Shown piece by piece: positions 14,173-22,557 of a DNA stretch of 56,254 bases. Source of the stretch: Candidatus Sumerlaeota bacterium (lineage in GTDB: Bacteria > Sumerlaeota > Sumerlaeia > Sumerlaeales > Sumerlaeaceae). The stretch spans positions 1 through 56,254 of the forward strand of contig JAPLSQ010000072.1 in assembly GCA_026398535.1 (NCBI GenBank), in the 5' to 3' direction. The first letter of the stretch is position 1, and each line of letters starts with the position of its first letter. The notes below the pieces were generated by a model. The model had not been told where the DNA came from and made no database searches. It saw nothing but the letters and a program-made list of their open reading frames with translations. The position numbers were made by a program, and so were the translations under genes.

Positions 14173-17100
14173 ATGAGAGCCGCATCGCCTGTGATGAAAA
14201 TAATCGCCTTCGCATCCTGCCTGTCTGTTCCATTTTCGGCGAGCGCCACCGCGGATGAGACAACATTATCCGCCGCGGAAAAGCGCCTGTACATGGTTGC
14301 CACCGCCCATCTCGACACTCAGTGGCTGTGGACGATCCAGGACACCATCCGCAAGTTTCTGCCCAAGACCTTCAACAACAACTTCGACCTGATGAAGGCG
14401 TTCCCCGGCTATGTGTTCAACTTCGAAGGCTCTTTCCGCTATATGCTCATCCGCGAGTATTACCCGAAGGCTTACGAGCGCATTAAGGAGCTGACCGCCA
14501 AAGGCCGCTGGCGCGTCACGGGCAGCTCGGTGGACGCGGGCGACACCAACGTGCCGTCGCCCGAGTCGCTCATCCGGCATATCCTTTATGGCAACGGCTA
14601 TTTCCGCGACGAGCTTGGCGCGGCGAGTTGCGACATCTTCCTGCCCGACTGCTTCGGTTTCGGCTTCGTGCTGCCAACGGTGGCGGTTCACTGCGGATTG
14701 AAGGGATTTTCGACCCAGAAGCTTTCGTGGGGCGGGTCCGCGCATCCATTCGACATCGGGACCTGGGAGGGTGTGGACGGCTCATCGGTCATCGCGGCGA
14801 TCAATCCGGGCGGCTACGGCTCGATAATCGAAAACGACCAGAGCCGCGACGAGCACTGGCTGAAAAAGATCAACGAGCTTGGCGCGATCAGCGGCCTTTA
14901 CTTCGCGATGCGCTATTACGGCACGGGCGACACGGGCGGCTCTCCAACCACGGGCTCTGTGAAGTGGGTCGAGAGGAGCATAAAATCGGACGGCCCCGTG
15001 AAGGTTCTTTCCGCGGGCGCGGACCAGCTTTTCCGCGACATCACGAAGGAGCAGCGGGCGCGCCTGCCGCATTACCGCGGCGAATTGTTGCTGACCACGC
15101 ACGGCACAGGCTGCTACACGGCTCAGGCAAATCTGAAACGCTGGAACCGCAAAAACGAGCTTCTGGCCGTGGCCGCCGAGCGCGCCGCCGTGGCCGCAAA
15201 CTGGATCGGCGCCGCGCCCTACCCCGCCGCTTTCATCCGAAACGCCTGGATCCGCTTTCTCTGGCACCAGTTTCATGACGACCTGACCGGCACGAGCATC
15301 CCCGGCGCCTACCAGTATTCGTGGAACGACGAGGCGCTTTCGCTGAACCAGTTTGCGAGCGTGCTTGCCGGTTCGGTTGGCGCTGTCTCGCGCGCCCTCG
15401 ACACGCGCGTCGCCAAAGGCTCGGTGGCGCTCGTGGTCTACAATCCGCTTGGTTATGAGCGCGAGGACGCCGTCGAGGCGGTGGTCAAGTTCGCCGGCGC
15501 GCCGCCTCCCGCTCTGCGCGTCATCGACACAGTCACGTCAAAAGAAACGCCCGCGCAAATTATAGCCAGCCGCGACGGCGAACTCACATTCCTGTTCCTC
15601 GCCCAACTGCCCGCCTTGGGATTCAAGGTTTTTGAAGCGCTTCCCGCAGAGCGCCCCCAGCCGCCCGACCCCGCTCTCACTGCGAGCGTGACGGGGCTGG
15701 AGAACGCGCGCTACCGTCTCAAGCTGGACGCCGATGGCAATGTCGCCGGCATTTTTGACAAGCTGGCGGAGCGTGAAATGCTCGAGAAGCCTCTGCGGAT
15801 CGAACTGCTCAGCCAGGAGAAACCTGTCGAGTGGCCCGCATGGGAAATCCAGCATGAAGACATCACGCGCGTGCCCATGGCCATTCTCAGCGGACCCGCG
15901 CGCGTGAACGTGGTAGAGCGCGGCCCCGCCCGCGCGACGGTCGAGGTCGCGCGCGAAGTGCGCGGCTCCACGGTCACACAGCGCATCTCCCTAATGGGCG
16001 GCGGCGCCGCGGCGGACCGCATCGAGTTCGACACGCGCCTCGATTGGCGCACGCCGCGCTGTGTCGTCAAGGCCGCGTTCCCGCTCAACGTCAGCAACAC
16101 GACCGCCACCTACGATCTCGGCATCGGAACCATCGAGCGCGGCAACAACACGAATAATTTGTACGAAGTGCCTGCGCAGATGTGGGCCGACCTCACAGCG
16201 GCCGACGGCGCGTACGGCGTCGCCATCATGAACGACTCCAAATACGGATGGGACAAACCCGCCGACAACATCCTGCGCCTGACCCTCGTTCACAATCCCA
16301 AACCAAAGAGCAACGACCGCACAAAGGTTCACCAGGAATGGCAGGAGTTCGGGCGTCATCATTTCGTCTACGCGCTGTATGGACACAAGGGCGGCTGGCG
16401 CGAGGGCGGCGTCTGCGCACAGGCGGGGCGGCTGAATGAGCCGCCCATCGCGTTCCAGTGCCCGCCGCATGCCGGGCCGATGGGGCGCGCTTTCTGCGCG
16501 TTCACATGCTCATCGCCTGATGTCGGCCTGATGTCCATCAAACAGGCCGAGAAAAGCGGCGAGGTGATCGCGCGCGTGCGCAACCTCTCGCCCGGGGCGG
16601 TCAAGGATGCGCGGCTGTCCCTCGCGGGCGGCATTGCCTCGGCGCGCGAAGTCAACGGCGCCGAGGAATCGGTCGGCCCGGCCCGCGTCGAAGGAAGTGA
16701 GTTGGTCGTTGACCTGCGCCCGTATCAGCCGCGCGCCTACGCGCTCAAGCTGCGCCCGCCCGCGGATAAACTCGCTCCGCCCGCATCCTCGCCAACCGAC
16801 CTGCCGTATGACCTGGCCGTGACCAGCGCCGACAGCAAGCCAGCCAAGGACGGCATCGACGCCAAAGGCAGCGCGATTCCCACCGAGCTCTTCCCCGCAC
16901 AAATCGAATTCAACGGCATCCGCTTCAAACTCGGCCCCAAAGACGGCAAGAACGCTCTTGCCTGCAAGGGGCAGACCCTGCGCATTCCCCGCGGCATGAA
17001 CCGCGCATACATCCTCGCCGCGGGCGCGGGGCGCGCAGCGGCGGCGGGCGCGTTCGTCGTTGATGACAACCCCGCCGAATTAAGCGTGCAGCCGATGACG

Positions 17101-17400
17101 GGGTGGATCGGCCAGGCCGACAGCCGGTTTGTCGACGGGAAACTCATCGAGGATGGCAGCCGCCTGACGCCCGGATTCATCCAGCGCGATCCTGTGGCAT
17201 GGATCAGCACACATCTGCACGACCCCTCCGGCGCAAACCTGTTCTACACATTCGGTTATCTGTACTGTTATCGGATTGATGTGAAAAATGGCGCCGGCAC
17301 ACTCAAGCTGCCCGACAATCCCGCGATCCGCGTCTTCGCGCTCACCTTCGCGAAGAACGAAAACGATGAGGCGCGTCCGGCGCGGCTGCTCTACGATTGA
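14173..17400 (+). CDS. Secreted alpha-mannosidase-like glycoside hydrolase, family GH38
   Basis: A 1075-residue protein with a signal peptide (VMKIIAFASCLSVPFSASATA). The catalytic domain opens with VATAHLDTQWLWT (zinc-binding His46/Asp48 pattern) and carries PDCFGFGFVLP with the predicted nucleophile Asp159, then WHQFHDDLTGTSIPGAY; the GH38 middle and C-terminal beta domains follow. It would hydrolyse alpha-mannosides of glycans or glycoproteins in the periplasm or outside. Compared with standard GH38 enzymes it has an extra ~150-residue C-terminal segment after residue ~900. It is convergent with the PgpH-like gene; a hairpin immediately follows the stop. Confidence 0.9.
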   Translation: MRAASPVMKIIAFASCLSVPFSASATADETTLSAAEKRLYMVATAHLDTQWLWTIQDTIRKFLPKTFNNNFDLMKAFPGYVFNFEGSFRYMLIREYYPKAYERIKELTAKGRWRVTGSSVDAGDTNVPSPESLIRHILYGNGYFRDELGAASCDIFLPDCFGFGFVLPTVAVHCGLKGFSTQKLSWGGSAHPFDIGTWEGVDGSSVIAAINPGGYGSIIENDQSRDEHWLKKINELGAISGLYFAMRYYGTGDTGGSPTTGSVKWVERSIKSDGPVKVLSAGADQLFRDITKEQRARLPHYRGELLLTTHGTGCYTAQANLKRWNRKNELLAVAAERAAVAANWIGAAPYPAAFIRNAWIRFLWHQFHDDLTGTSIPGAYQYSWNDEALSLNQFASVLAGSVGAVSRALDTRVAKGSVALVVYNPLGYEREDAVEAVVKFAGAPPPALRVIDTVTSKETPAQIIASRDGELTFLFLAQLPALGFKVFEALPAERPQPPDPALTASVTGLENARYRLKLDADGNVAGIFDKLAEREMLEKPLRIELLSQEKPVEWPAWEIQHEDITRVPMAILSGPARVNVVERGPARATVEVAREVRGSTVTQRISLMGGGAAADRIEFDTRLDWRTPRCVVKAAFPLNVSNTTATYDLGIGTIERGNNTNNLYEVPAQMWADLTAADGAYGVAIMNDSKYGWDKPADNILRLTLVHNPKPKSNDRTKVHQEWQEFGRHHFVYALYGHKGGWREGGVCAQAGRLNEPPIAFQCPPHAGPMGRAFCAFTCSSPDVGLMSIKQAEKSGEVIARVRNLSPGAVKDARLSLAGGIASAREVNGAEESVGPARVEGSELVVDLRPYQPRAYALKLRPPADKLAPPASSPTDLPYDLAVTSADSKPAKDGIDAKGSAIPTELFPAQIEFNGIRFKLGPKDGKNALACKGQTLRIPRGMNRAYILAAGAGRAAAAGAFVVDDNPAELSVQPMTGWIGQADSRFVDGKLIEDGSRLTPGFIQRDPVAWISTHLHDPSGANLFYTFGYLYCYRIDVKNGAGTLKLPDNPAIRVFALTFAKNENDEARPARLLYD

Positions 17401-17415
17401 TTTGACGCCCGGATC

Positions 17416-17436
17416 GAAACGGCAGGATGCCGTTTC
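17416..17436 (+). terminator. Hairpin after the mannosidase gene
   Basis: Perfect 9-bp stem GAAACGGCA / TGCCGTTTC with a GGA loop, 16 bp after the stop codon and between convergent genes. There is no T tract, so it could be a hairpin acting with a protein factor or an mRNA 3' stabiliser rather than a classic intrinsic terminator. Confidence 0.5.
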
Positions 17437-17447
17437 TCCGGGGAAAA

Positions 17448-17503
17448 GAAAAAACCATAAAAGATCATTTCGCGCAAAGACACAAAGAACGCAAAGAACA
17501 ACA
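17448..17503 (+). repeat. Module D repeat between convergent genes
   Basis: AAAAAACCATAAAAGATCAT followed by TTCGCGCAAAGACACAAAG and AACGCAAAGAACAACA; near-identical to 14027-14086. It fills most of the space between the mannosidase hairpin and the 3' end of the PgpH-like gene. Confidence 0.85.
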
Positions 17504-17529
17504 GTTGACGGTGTCCGTGTACGCCCCGC

Positions 17530-19812
17530 CTATTTTGTCGACGCGGCGGGTTCCGGTGCAATGCCACGCACTTCGCGCTTTTGGGGCATCGCGGGATAGT
17601 CCACGCGATGGTGGAAACGGCTGAGCAGTGTGCGCACGAACGACTCGGTGATGGCGAACAGATCGCGGAAGGTCATGTGGCACTCGTCGAACTGGCCGTC
17701 GTGGAACTTGTCGTTGATAGCCTCGCGCACGAGTTTGCGCACGTCCTCCTCGCGCACGGTCTTGCCCGACAGCTTGGCTGTGGCCATCGCGTCGACCGTA
17801 TCGGCAAGCATGACGATGGCCGCCTCGATGGTCTGCGGTTTGGGGCCGGGGTAACGGAACTCTTCCTCGGAGACCTCGATATTGGGCTCGGTGCGCTTGA
17901 GCGCCTCGGCGTAGAAATACTTAATGAGCGCCGTGCCGTGGTGTTGCGGGATGAAATCGGTCACGCGCTCGGGCAGATGATGCCTGTGCGCGAGATCAAT
18001 GCCGTCGGTGACATGTTTTTTGATGATAAGGCTGCTCATGTTGGGCGACAGGCGCGAGTGGATCCTGCGCTCTTCGGGCGTCACTTGGTTTTCAGTGAAA
18101 TACTTTGGTTTGAGCGCCTTGCCGATGTCGTGAAAGTAAGCGCCGGTGCGCGTCAGCAGGGCATTGGCCCCGACGGCGTCCGCGGCCGATTCGGCCATTT
18201 TTGCCACATTGAGCATGTGCTGGTAAGTGCCGGGCGCCTTGTCCTCGAGCTGGCGCACAAGGGGGTGGTGGGTGGATGTCAATTCCATGAGGCGCACATC
18301 CGTGGACACGCCGAAGAGCGCTTCGAACAGCGGCAGCGCGCCAAGCGCCAGCGCATAACAGACGACTCCGTTCGCGGCGCCGCCCGCAAATGTGGCCAGG
18401 CTTGGGCCCCTCCCGGTGTCAAGAAATCCAACGGCGCCAATGACAAGGACATTCACCACAGCCACCAAAATGCCCGCCATAAGCACCTGTTTGCGTTCCT
18501 TGATGGAATACAGGCTGGCCACGCCCGCGAATCCTCCCGCCATGCTCACGATCATGCAGGAGCCGTCCGCGCCGGCGTACGCGCCGAATAGAAGGCTCGA
18601 CATGGCAACAAGCATCAGGCCCAGACGCGGATCGAACAGAATCACGCCGAGCATGCCCACCAGCGCCGCCGGAAAAGCGTAAATGCCCACGTCGGCGGGT
18701 TCTCCAAGGCGCACGATGAGACGCCCGAGGGCCAGGGCGGTAATGACCGGAAGCCCGATCAGCAGTATGTGGCGCGGATCGAACGACACTTCGGGGTTGT
18801 ATTTGCGAAGGTACAGAAAAAGCCCCAGAACGGCCAGCGCGGCGATGAAGGCGATGCCCGCGGCCTTGCGCTTCTCCATGGCGCGCGCTGTTTCCGCAAG
18901 ACGTTTGAACAGCGCCGCCTTGAGCGGCGAAATCCGCTCGCCATAGGTGAGAATGCGCTGGCCCTGCTCGATGAAGACTTGCGACTGCGTCTGGCGCAGT
19001 GCGTCGCGCTTGGCGTTTTCGGTCATCTCGCGGTCATGAAAGATGTTGGGGCGCAGTATCTGGCGCATGATGTCGGAGTATGCGCCCTTGACCTCATCGC
19101 TCACAGCGAATCCGGGGAGATAGCGCTGGTCAAGATAGTAGAACGTTTCATCAGGATACCCGAGAAGCGTCTCGGCGCTGATTGTCGTGATTTCCTGCTG
19201 GGGAGCGGCGCCGGGCGCGAACGCAAACCTGCCGGCGCGCGCGGCCGCGTTGAAGATGCCTTTGTCCGTGGTCATGCCCCGCGCGTTGTTGAAATGCTGG
19301 AGAATGGTCGACAGATCGGAGCGGAAACGGTCGTTCTGGGTGTTGACCAGAAGAATCTCAGCCGTCGCGGGCTGAACATTGACGCGCAATTCGGAGAGCA
19401 ATCTTTTCTGCAGATCCGTAGCCGTCGTCGCATCCGACGCGGCGGCCGCCTGGACCATATCCAGCAGTTTGCTGAGTTGCCGCGCGCTTGCCTCGTCTTG
19501 GGAAATATCATGGCGAAAAATTTTGTCGTGGCGCTCTTCGATGCGCCGCCGCTGGTTCTCCGCGCTGGCTTCATCCACCACCGAAAACCTGAACGGAGCA
19601 TAAACATCGGGCATTTGCCAGACGGCGCCGAATTTAACCTCGGGGTTTCGCAGATAGAACGCCGGCGCCGCGGCAAGGACAATGGCAGAGTAGACGATTG
19701 CGAGAGTCAGCCAGCTTGCGGCATTGCGCGACATCAAACGGCGGCGGCCCGCGCAAACCCCGCGCGACGCCCCATTCGGGGGCCTTGACCATAATTTTAT
19801 GATTTTAGCCAT
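17530..19812 (-). CDS. 7TM-HD phosphodiesterase (PgpH family, c-di-AMP hydrolase type)
   Basis: A 760-residue membrane protein. After an N-terminal helix comes a long extracytoplasmic 7TMR-HDED-type domain (~residues 55-310), then about seven helices (...AGIAFIAALAVLGLFLYL... to VVCYALALGALPLF), then a cytoplasmic HD domain with HMLNVAKMAE, AYFHDIGK, HHLPERV and DTVDAMAT motifs. Relatives hydrolyse cyclic di-AMP; the activity here is by homology. It follows phoH with an 87-bp gap, an arrangement found in many bacteria, although the ybeY gene that commonly comes next is missing. The start at 19812 is uncertain; the next Met (MSRNAAS) is possible. Confidence 0.88.
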   Translation of the reverse strand: MAKIIKLWSRPPNGASRGVCAGRRRLMSRNAASWLTLAIVYSAIVLAAAPAFYLRNPEVKFGAVWQMPDVYAPFRFSVVDEASAENQRRRIEERHDKIFRHDISQDEASARQLSKLLDMVQAAAASDATTATDLQKRLLSELRVNVQPATAEILLVNTQNDRFRSDLSTILQHFNNARGMTTDKGIFNAAARAGRFAFAPGAAPQQEITTISAETLLGYPDETFYYLDQRYLPGFAVSDEVKGAYSDIMRQILRPNIFHDREMTENAKRDALRQTQSQVFIEQGQRILTYGERISPLKAALFKRLAETARAMEKRKAAGIAFIAALAVLGLFLYLRKYNPEVSFDPRHILLIGLPVITALALGRLIVRLGEPADVGIYAFPAALVGMLGVILFDPRLGLMLVAMSSLLFGAYAGADGSCMIVSMAGGFAGVASLYSIKERKQVLMAGILVAVVNVLVIGAVGFLDTGRGPSLATFAGGAANGVVCYALALGALPLFEALFGVSTDVRLMELTSTHHPLVRQLEDKAPGTYQHMLNVAKMAESAADAVGANALLTRTGAYFHDIGKALKPKYFTENQVTPEERRIHSRLSPNMSSLIIKKHVTDGIDLAHRHHLPERVTDFIPQHHGTALIKYFYAEALKRTEPNIEVSEEEFRYPGPKPQTIEAAIVMLADTVDAMATAKLSGKTVREEDVRKLVREAINDKFHDGQFDECHMTFRDLFAITESFVRTLLSRFHHRVDYPAMPQKREVRGIAPEPAASTK

Positions 19813-19899
19813 GAGAAGCCATCACAATGGCGCAGGCGGAGGACAAGACGCTCGAAGAACACGGACAACCACGGCGGATTTTGCGATGACTCAGATTCA

Positions 19900-20937
19900 C
19901 TATGACTTTTTGTCCGCCGGGAATTCCGTTGCTTCGTTTTGCGCGGATTGCTCGGTGGGCAGTCCCGCCGCCGCCGCGCCATTGCGGTCGGCCTGTTCGT
20001 AAGCTTGGACAATCTTCTGGACAAGTTCGTGGCGCACGACGTCCTTCTGGTCAAAATAGACGAACTCGATCCCGGAGATACCGGCCAGCACCGACCGGAC
20101 ATGGATGAGTCCGGATTCCTTGCCGGCGGGCAGATCGATCTGCGTGATGTCGCCGGTCACCACGGCTTTCGAGTCAAAGCCCAGTCGTGTCAGGAACATT
20201 TTCATCTGCTCGATGGATGAGTTCTGCGCCTCGTCCAGAATCACGAAGGCGCTGTTGAGCGTTCGCCCGCGCATGAAAGCCAGGGGCGCGATCTCGACGA
20301 TGCCGTTTTCCAGCATTTCTTTGATGCTCTCAGGCTCGATCATGTCGTGCAGGGCGTCATAGAGCGGGCGGACATAAGGATCGAATTTCGCCGCGATGTC
20401 ACCCGGCAGGAAACCCAGCTTTTCACCGGCTTCGACGGCCGGGCGCACGAGCACGATGCGCCGCACATGTCCGCTTGTCAGGCAGCTTACCGCCATGGCC
20501 ATGGCAAGATAGGTTTTGCCCGTGCCGGCGGGACCAATGCCGAAAACAATGTCCGTCGAGTGGATCGCATCGATGTAACGCTTCTGTCCGGCCGTCATGG
20601 GCGCCACGCAACGTTTGAGCAGAGGCACCGTGACATGCGAGGAAAAAAGGGATTTCAAATCCTCGGAGCGGTCGGTTTTCAGCGACTCGACGGCATAACG
20701 GAACTGCTGGCGGTTCAAGCCGTTGTGGTTGCGCGAAAAGTCCAGCAGGTCGTCAATCAGGCGCCTTGCGCGCGCAACGGCCTCGGCAGGCCCCAACAGC
20801 TTCAGTGTGTTGCCGCGCGGCACTATGCGAACCTGGAACTGCGATTCCAGTTCACGGATCCGGCAGTCATTCCTGCCGCAGAAATCAAGAAGCTCAGACG
20901 GACTGAGTTCGATCACTTCTTCGAGGGTTTGGCTCAA
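19900..20937 (-). CDS. PhoH family ATPase/RNA helicase-like protein
   Basis: A 345-residue cytoplasmic protein. An N-terminal KH-like region (~30-70, IRELESQFQVRIVPRGNTLK) precedes a PhoH ATPase domain with Walker A GIGPAGTGKT (to residue 142), the ...LVRPAVEAGEKLGFLPGD motif, and Walker B FVILDEAQN followed by VTGDITQIDLP. PhoH proteins are linked to RNA metabolism; the exact substrate is unclear. It lies directly upstream of the PgpH-like gene on the same strand. The last ~30 residues are Ala/Glu-rich and variable. Confidence 0.9.
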   Translation of the reverse strand: MSQTLEEVIELSPSELLDFCGRNDCRIRELESQFQVRIVPRGNTLKLLGPAEAVARARRLIDDLLDFSRNHNGLNRQQFRYAVESLKTDRSEDLKSLFSSHVTVPLLKRCVAPMTAGQKRYIDAIHSTDIVFGIGPAGTGKTYLAMAMAVSCLTSGHVRRIVLVRPAVEAGEKLGFLPGDIAAKFDPYVRPLYDALHDMIEPESIKEMLENGIVEIAPLAFMRGRTLNSAFVILDEAQNSSIEQMKMFLTRLGFDSKAVVTGDITQIDLPAGKESGLIHVRSVLAGISGIEFVYFDQKDVVRHELVQKIVQAYEQADRNGAAAAGLPTEQSAQNEATEFPADKKS

Positions 20938-21123
20938 ACTCGGCTGTCAGGCCTCCAATGACTTGTTCATAATGAACTGTTTGCGACCGTATCTTTTCAT
21001 CCTCAATATATTACACGCTCCGGTTTCAAGCGATTCATGCGGCGGCATTTATCCCGCGCCGGCTTTTCTCCGTGTCTCTGTGTCTCTGTGGTGAATATCA
21101 TTTTGGGATTTGCACAATCCCTG
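20938..21123. repeat. Short gap with a CTCTGTG-type repeat
   Basis: The 186-bp gap between phoH and truB contains TCTCCGTGTCTCTGTGTCTC and TGTGGTGAA (about 21068-21094). This resembles short dispersed repeats commonly seen in many bacterial genomes. No gene or clear promoter element was identified. Confidence 0.5.
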
Positions 21124-22185
21124 TCACCTTAACCCGCCGGGGAAAATGCGGACGGAGCGAAAGACTGTCCTTGGCAGGGCGTCGCTCGTTTCAGGGCGTC
21201 CTTGCGCGCCGATCCTTCCGGCTTCGGCCATTGCCAGCAACGCGCCGTCATCGCCGGCGATGGCGCACAGGGTTCCATGGGCAAGGTTTGCCGCCTCGCC
21301 GGCATTCTCCATCATCCTGTCGGTGAGCGTCTGCCCGCCCATCAGCCGCCGGGTGAATCCGCGTATAAGGGTCACGACGGGGAATCGGGCGGAATCAAGC
21401 ACGACCGCGCCGCGCATAAGGTGGTCGCACATCCGCTCCGGATATGTTTGAAGCAGGTCGAGGGGCATTGCCTGCGCGATCTGAAGTTTGCCAATGGCGT
21501 CGCGGCTCAGCGAGAGAAGGTATCCGCCGCAGCCAAGCTCGCGACCGAGATCGCGCGCCAAGGCGCGCACGTAAGCGCCTGACGACACCCGCGAGGTGAA
21601 CGCGACCTGCCGGATGTGTCCGTTCGTCTGGCGCAACGCATTGGCATGAGGGCCCGCTTGGGCGCGCGCGAGCATGACCGGCGATATGGGCGCGTCCTCG
21701 ACGCCGCTCACATCGAAGCTGTGCACTGTGATGCGGCGCGGCCCGATCTCGACTGGCTGATTGGCGCGCGCGTATTCATAAAGTCTTTTCCCGGCGACCT
21801 TGATGGCGGAATAACGCGGCGGTATCTGCGCGATTTCGCCGGTAAAGCGCGCCGCCGCCGCGCGCACGCGCTCGAGCGTGGCGCCCGACGCGTCGCCGAT
21901 GAGCGTGGGCTCGCCCTCCGAATCATCCGTCGTGGTCTCAACGCCCAGCGCAATGCAACCGCGATAGGTCTTGTCGCTTTCCACAAGGTAAGGCACAAGT
22001 TTCGTGTAGGCGCCAAGACACAGCGCCAGAAGGCCGCTGGCCGCCGGGTCGAGCGTGCCCGTGTGGCCAATCTGGCGCTGATGCAATGCCCGCCTTGCGA
22101 TCTGAACGGCATCGTGCGACGTCGGGCCGGGCGGCTTGATCACCGGCAGCAGTCCTGACACCGGCGCTGGTTGTTCTGTTCTCAT
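21124..22185 (-). CDS. truB: tRNA pseudouridine(55) synthase
   Basis: A 353-residue enzyme that converts U55 of the tRNA T-loop to pseudouridine. The N-terminal motif LLPVIKPPGPTSHDAV and the catalytic motif GHTGTLDPAASG (Asp46) are intact, followed by YRGCIALGVETTTDDSEG and the SSGAYVRALARDLG segment. The C-terminus extends ~50 residues beyond the minimal enzyme, as in PUA-containing TruB. It is minus strand, divergent from hcp, and not with its frequent partners rbfA, infB or ribF. Confidence 0.93.
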   Translation of the reverse strand: MRTEQPAPVSGLLPVIKPPGPTSHDAVQIARRALHQRQIGHTGTLDPAASGLLALCLGAYTKLVPYLVESDKTYRGCIALGVETTTDDSEGEPTLIGDASGATLERVRAAAARFTGEIAQIPPRYSAIKVAGKRLYEYARANQPVEIGPRRITVHSFDVSGVEDAPISPVMLARAQAGPHANALRQTNGHIRQVAFTSRVSSGAYVRALARDLGRELGCGGYLLSLSRDAIGKLQIAQAMPLDLLQTYPERMCDHLMRGAVVLDSARFPVVTLIRGFTRRLMGGQTLTDRMMENAGEAANLAHGTLCAIAGDDGALLAMAEAGRIGAQGRPETSDALPRTVFRSVRIFPGGLR

Positions 22186-22337
22186 GAAGGGTCAAATCCT
22201 CGAATCTTTTCGTATCCCGGGCAGGCGCGCTTTGTTCAGAATCCCCGCGCTGAATTCATTCCGATGCGGCGCGCATGAGAGCCCGCGGATCGCAAATGGT
22301 GATGATCCGGCCGCGCACGCCACCAGGCACGCGCCTC

Positions 22338-22403
22338 CCCGCCGCAGGGGGGGGCTCGTTCTTCGTCCGTGGTTGTCCGCTTGATGGCGTACTCGCTGAC
22401 CGG
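22338..22403 (-). repeat. Compound repeat, reverse: module A, GGACGAAGAACG tail and C8 tract
   Basis: On the minus strand: module A with one change (22380-22403), then CGGACAACCACGGACGAAGA, ACGAG and a C8TG tract (22345-22354). The same order appears at 2604-2653 and 3761-3810, where the tail ends in a start codon instead. Confidence 0.85.
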
Positions 22404-22449
22404 TCATCTGTTCTTCATCAGTGCTGCCGGTCATTATTGTTTTTTTCGT

Positions 22450-22463
22450 TTGACTTCCGTCAA
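22450..22463 (+). promoter_or_regulatory. Fnr/HcpR/NnrR-type palindrome upstream of hcp
   Basis: TTGAC-TTCC-GTCAA, a perfect inverted repeat with the half-site and 4-bp spacing of the Crp-Fnr family. It is centred about 101 bp upstream of the hcp start codon. Members of this family activate hcp under nitrosative or anaerobic conditions in other bacteria; binding here is inferred. Confidence 0.5.
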
Positions 22464-22557
22464 GAAATTCATGATACACACGCTTTCTGCATGGTAGTCA
22501 TTCATAGTTGCCGGATCACGCGGTCTGACAACGCCATATTACACAGGGAGGCCAATC

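Larger units (their letters stand above)
22186..22557. other. Divergent intergenic region truB / hcp
   Basis: No gene. The truB side (22186-22330) shows nothing recognisable. The middle carries a reverse compound repeat with a G8 tract (22338-22403). The hcp side carries an Fnr-like palindrome (22450-22463) and a strong ribosome-binding site GGGAGG at 22546-22551, six bases before the hcp ATG. A 95-codon open frame on the minus strand here is made mostly of repeat sequence and is not called. Confidence 0.6.

Noticed and set aside
22192..22479. 95-residue open frame on the minus strand between truB and hcp
   Set aside because: Most of it is translated repeat (GQRVRHQAD...) and it covers the hcp regulatory region; no protein-like pattern outside the repeats.
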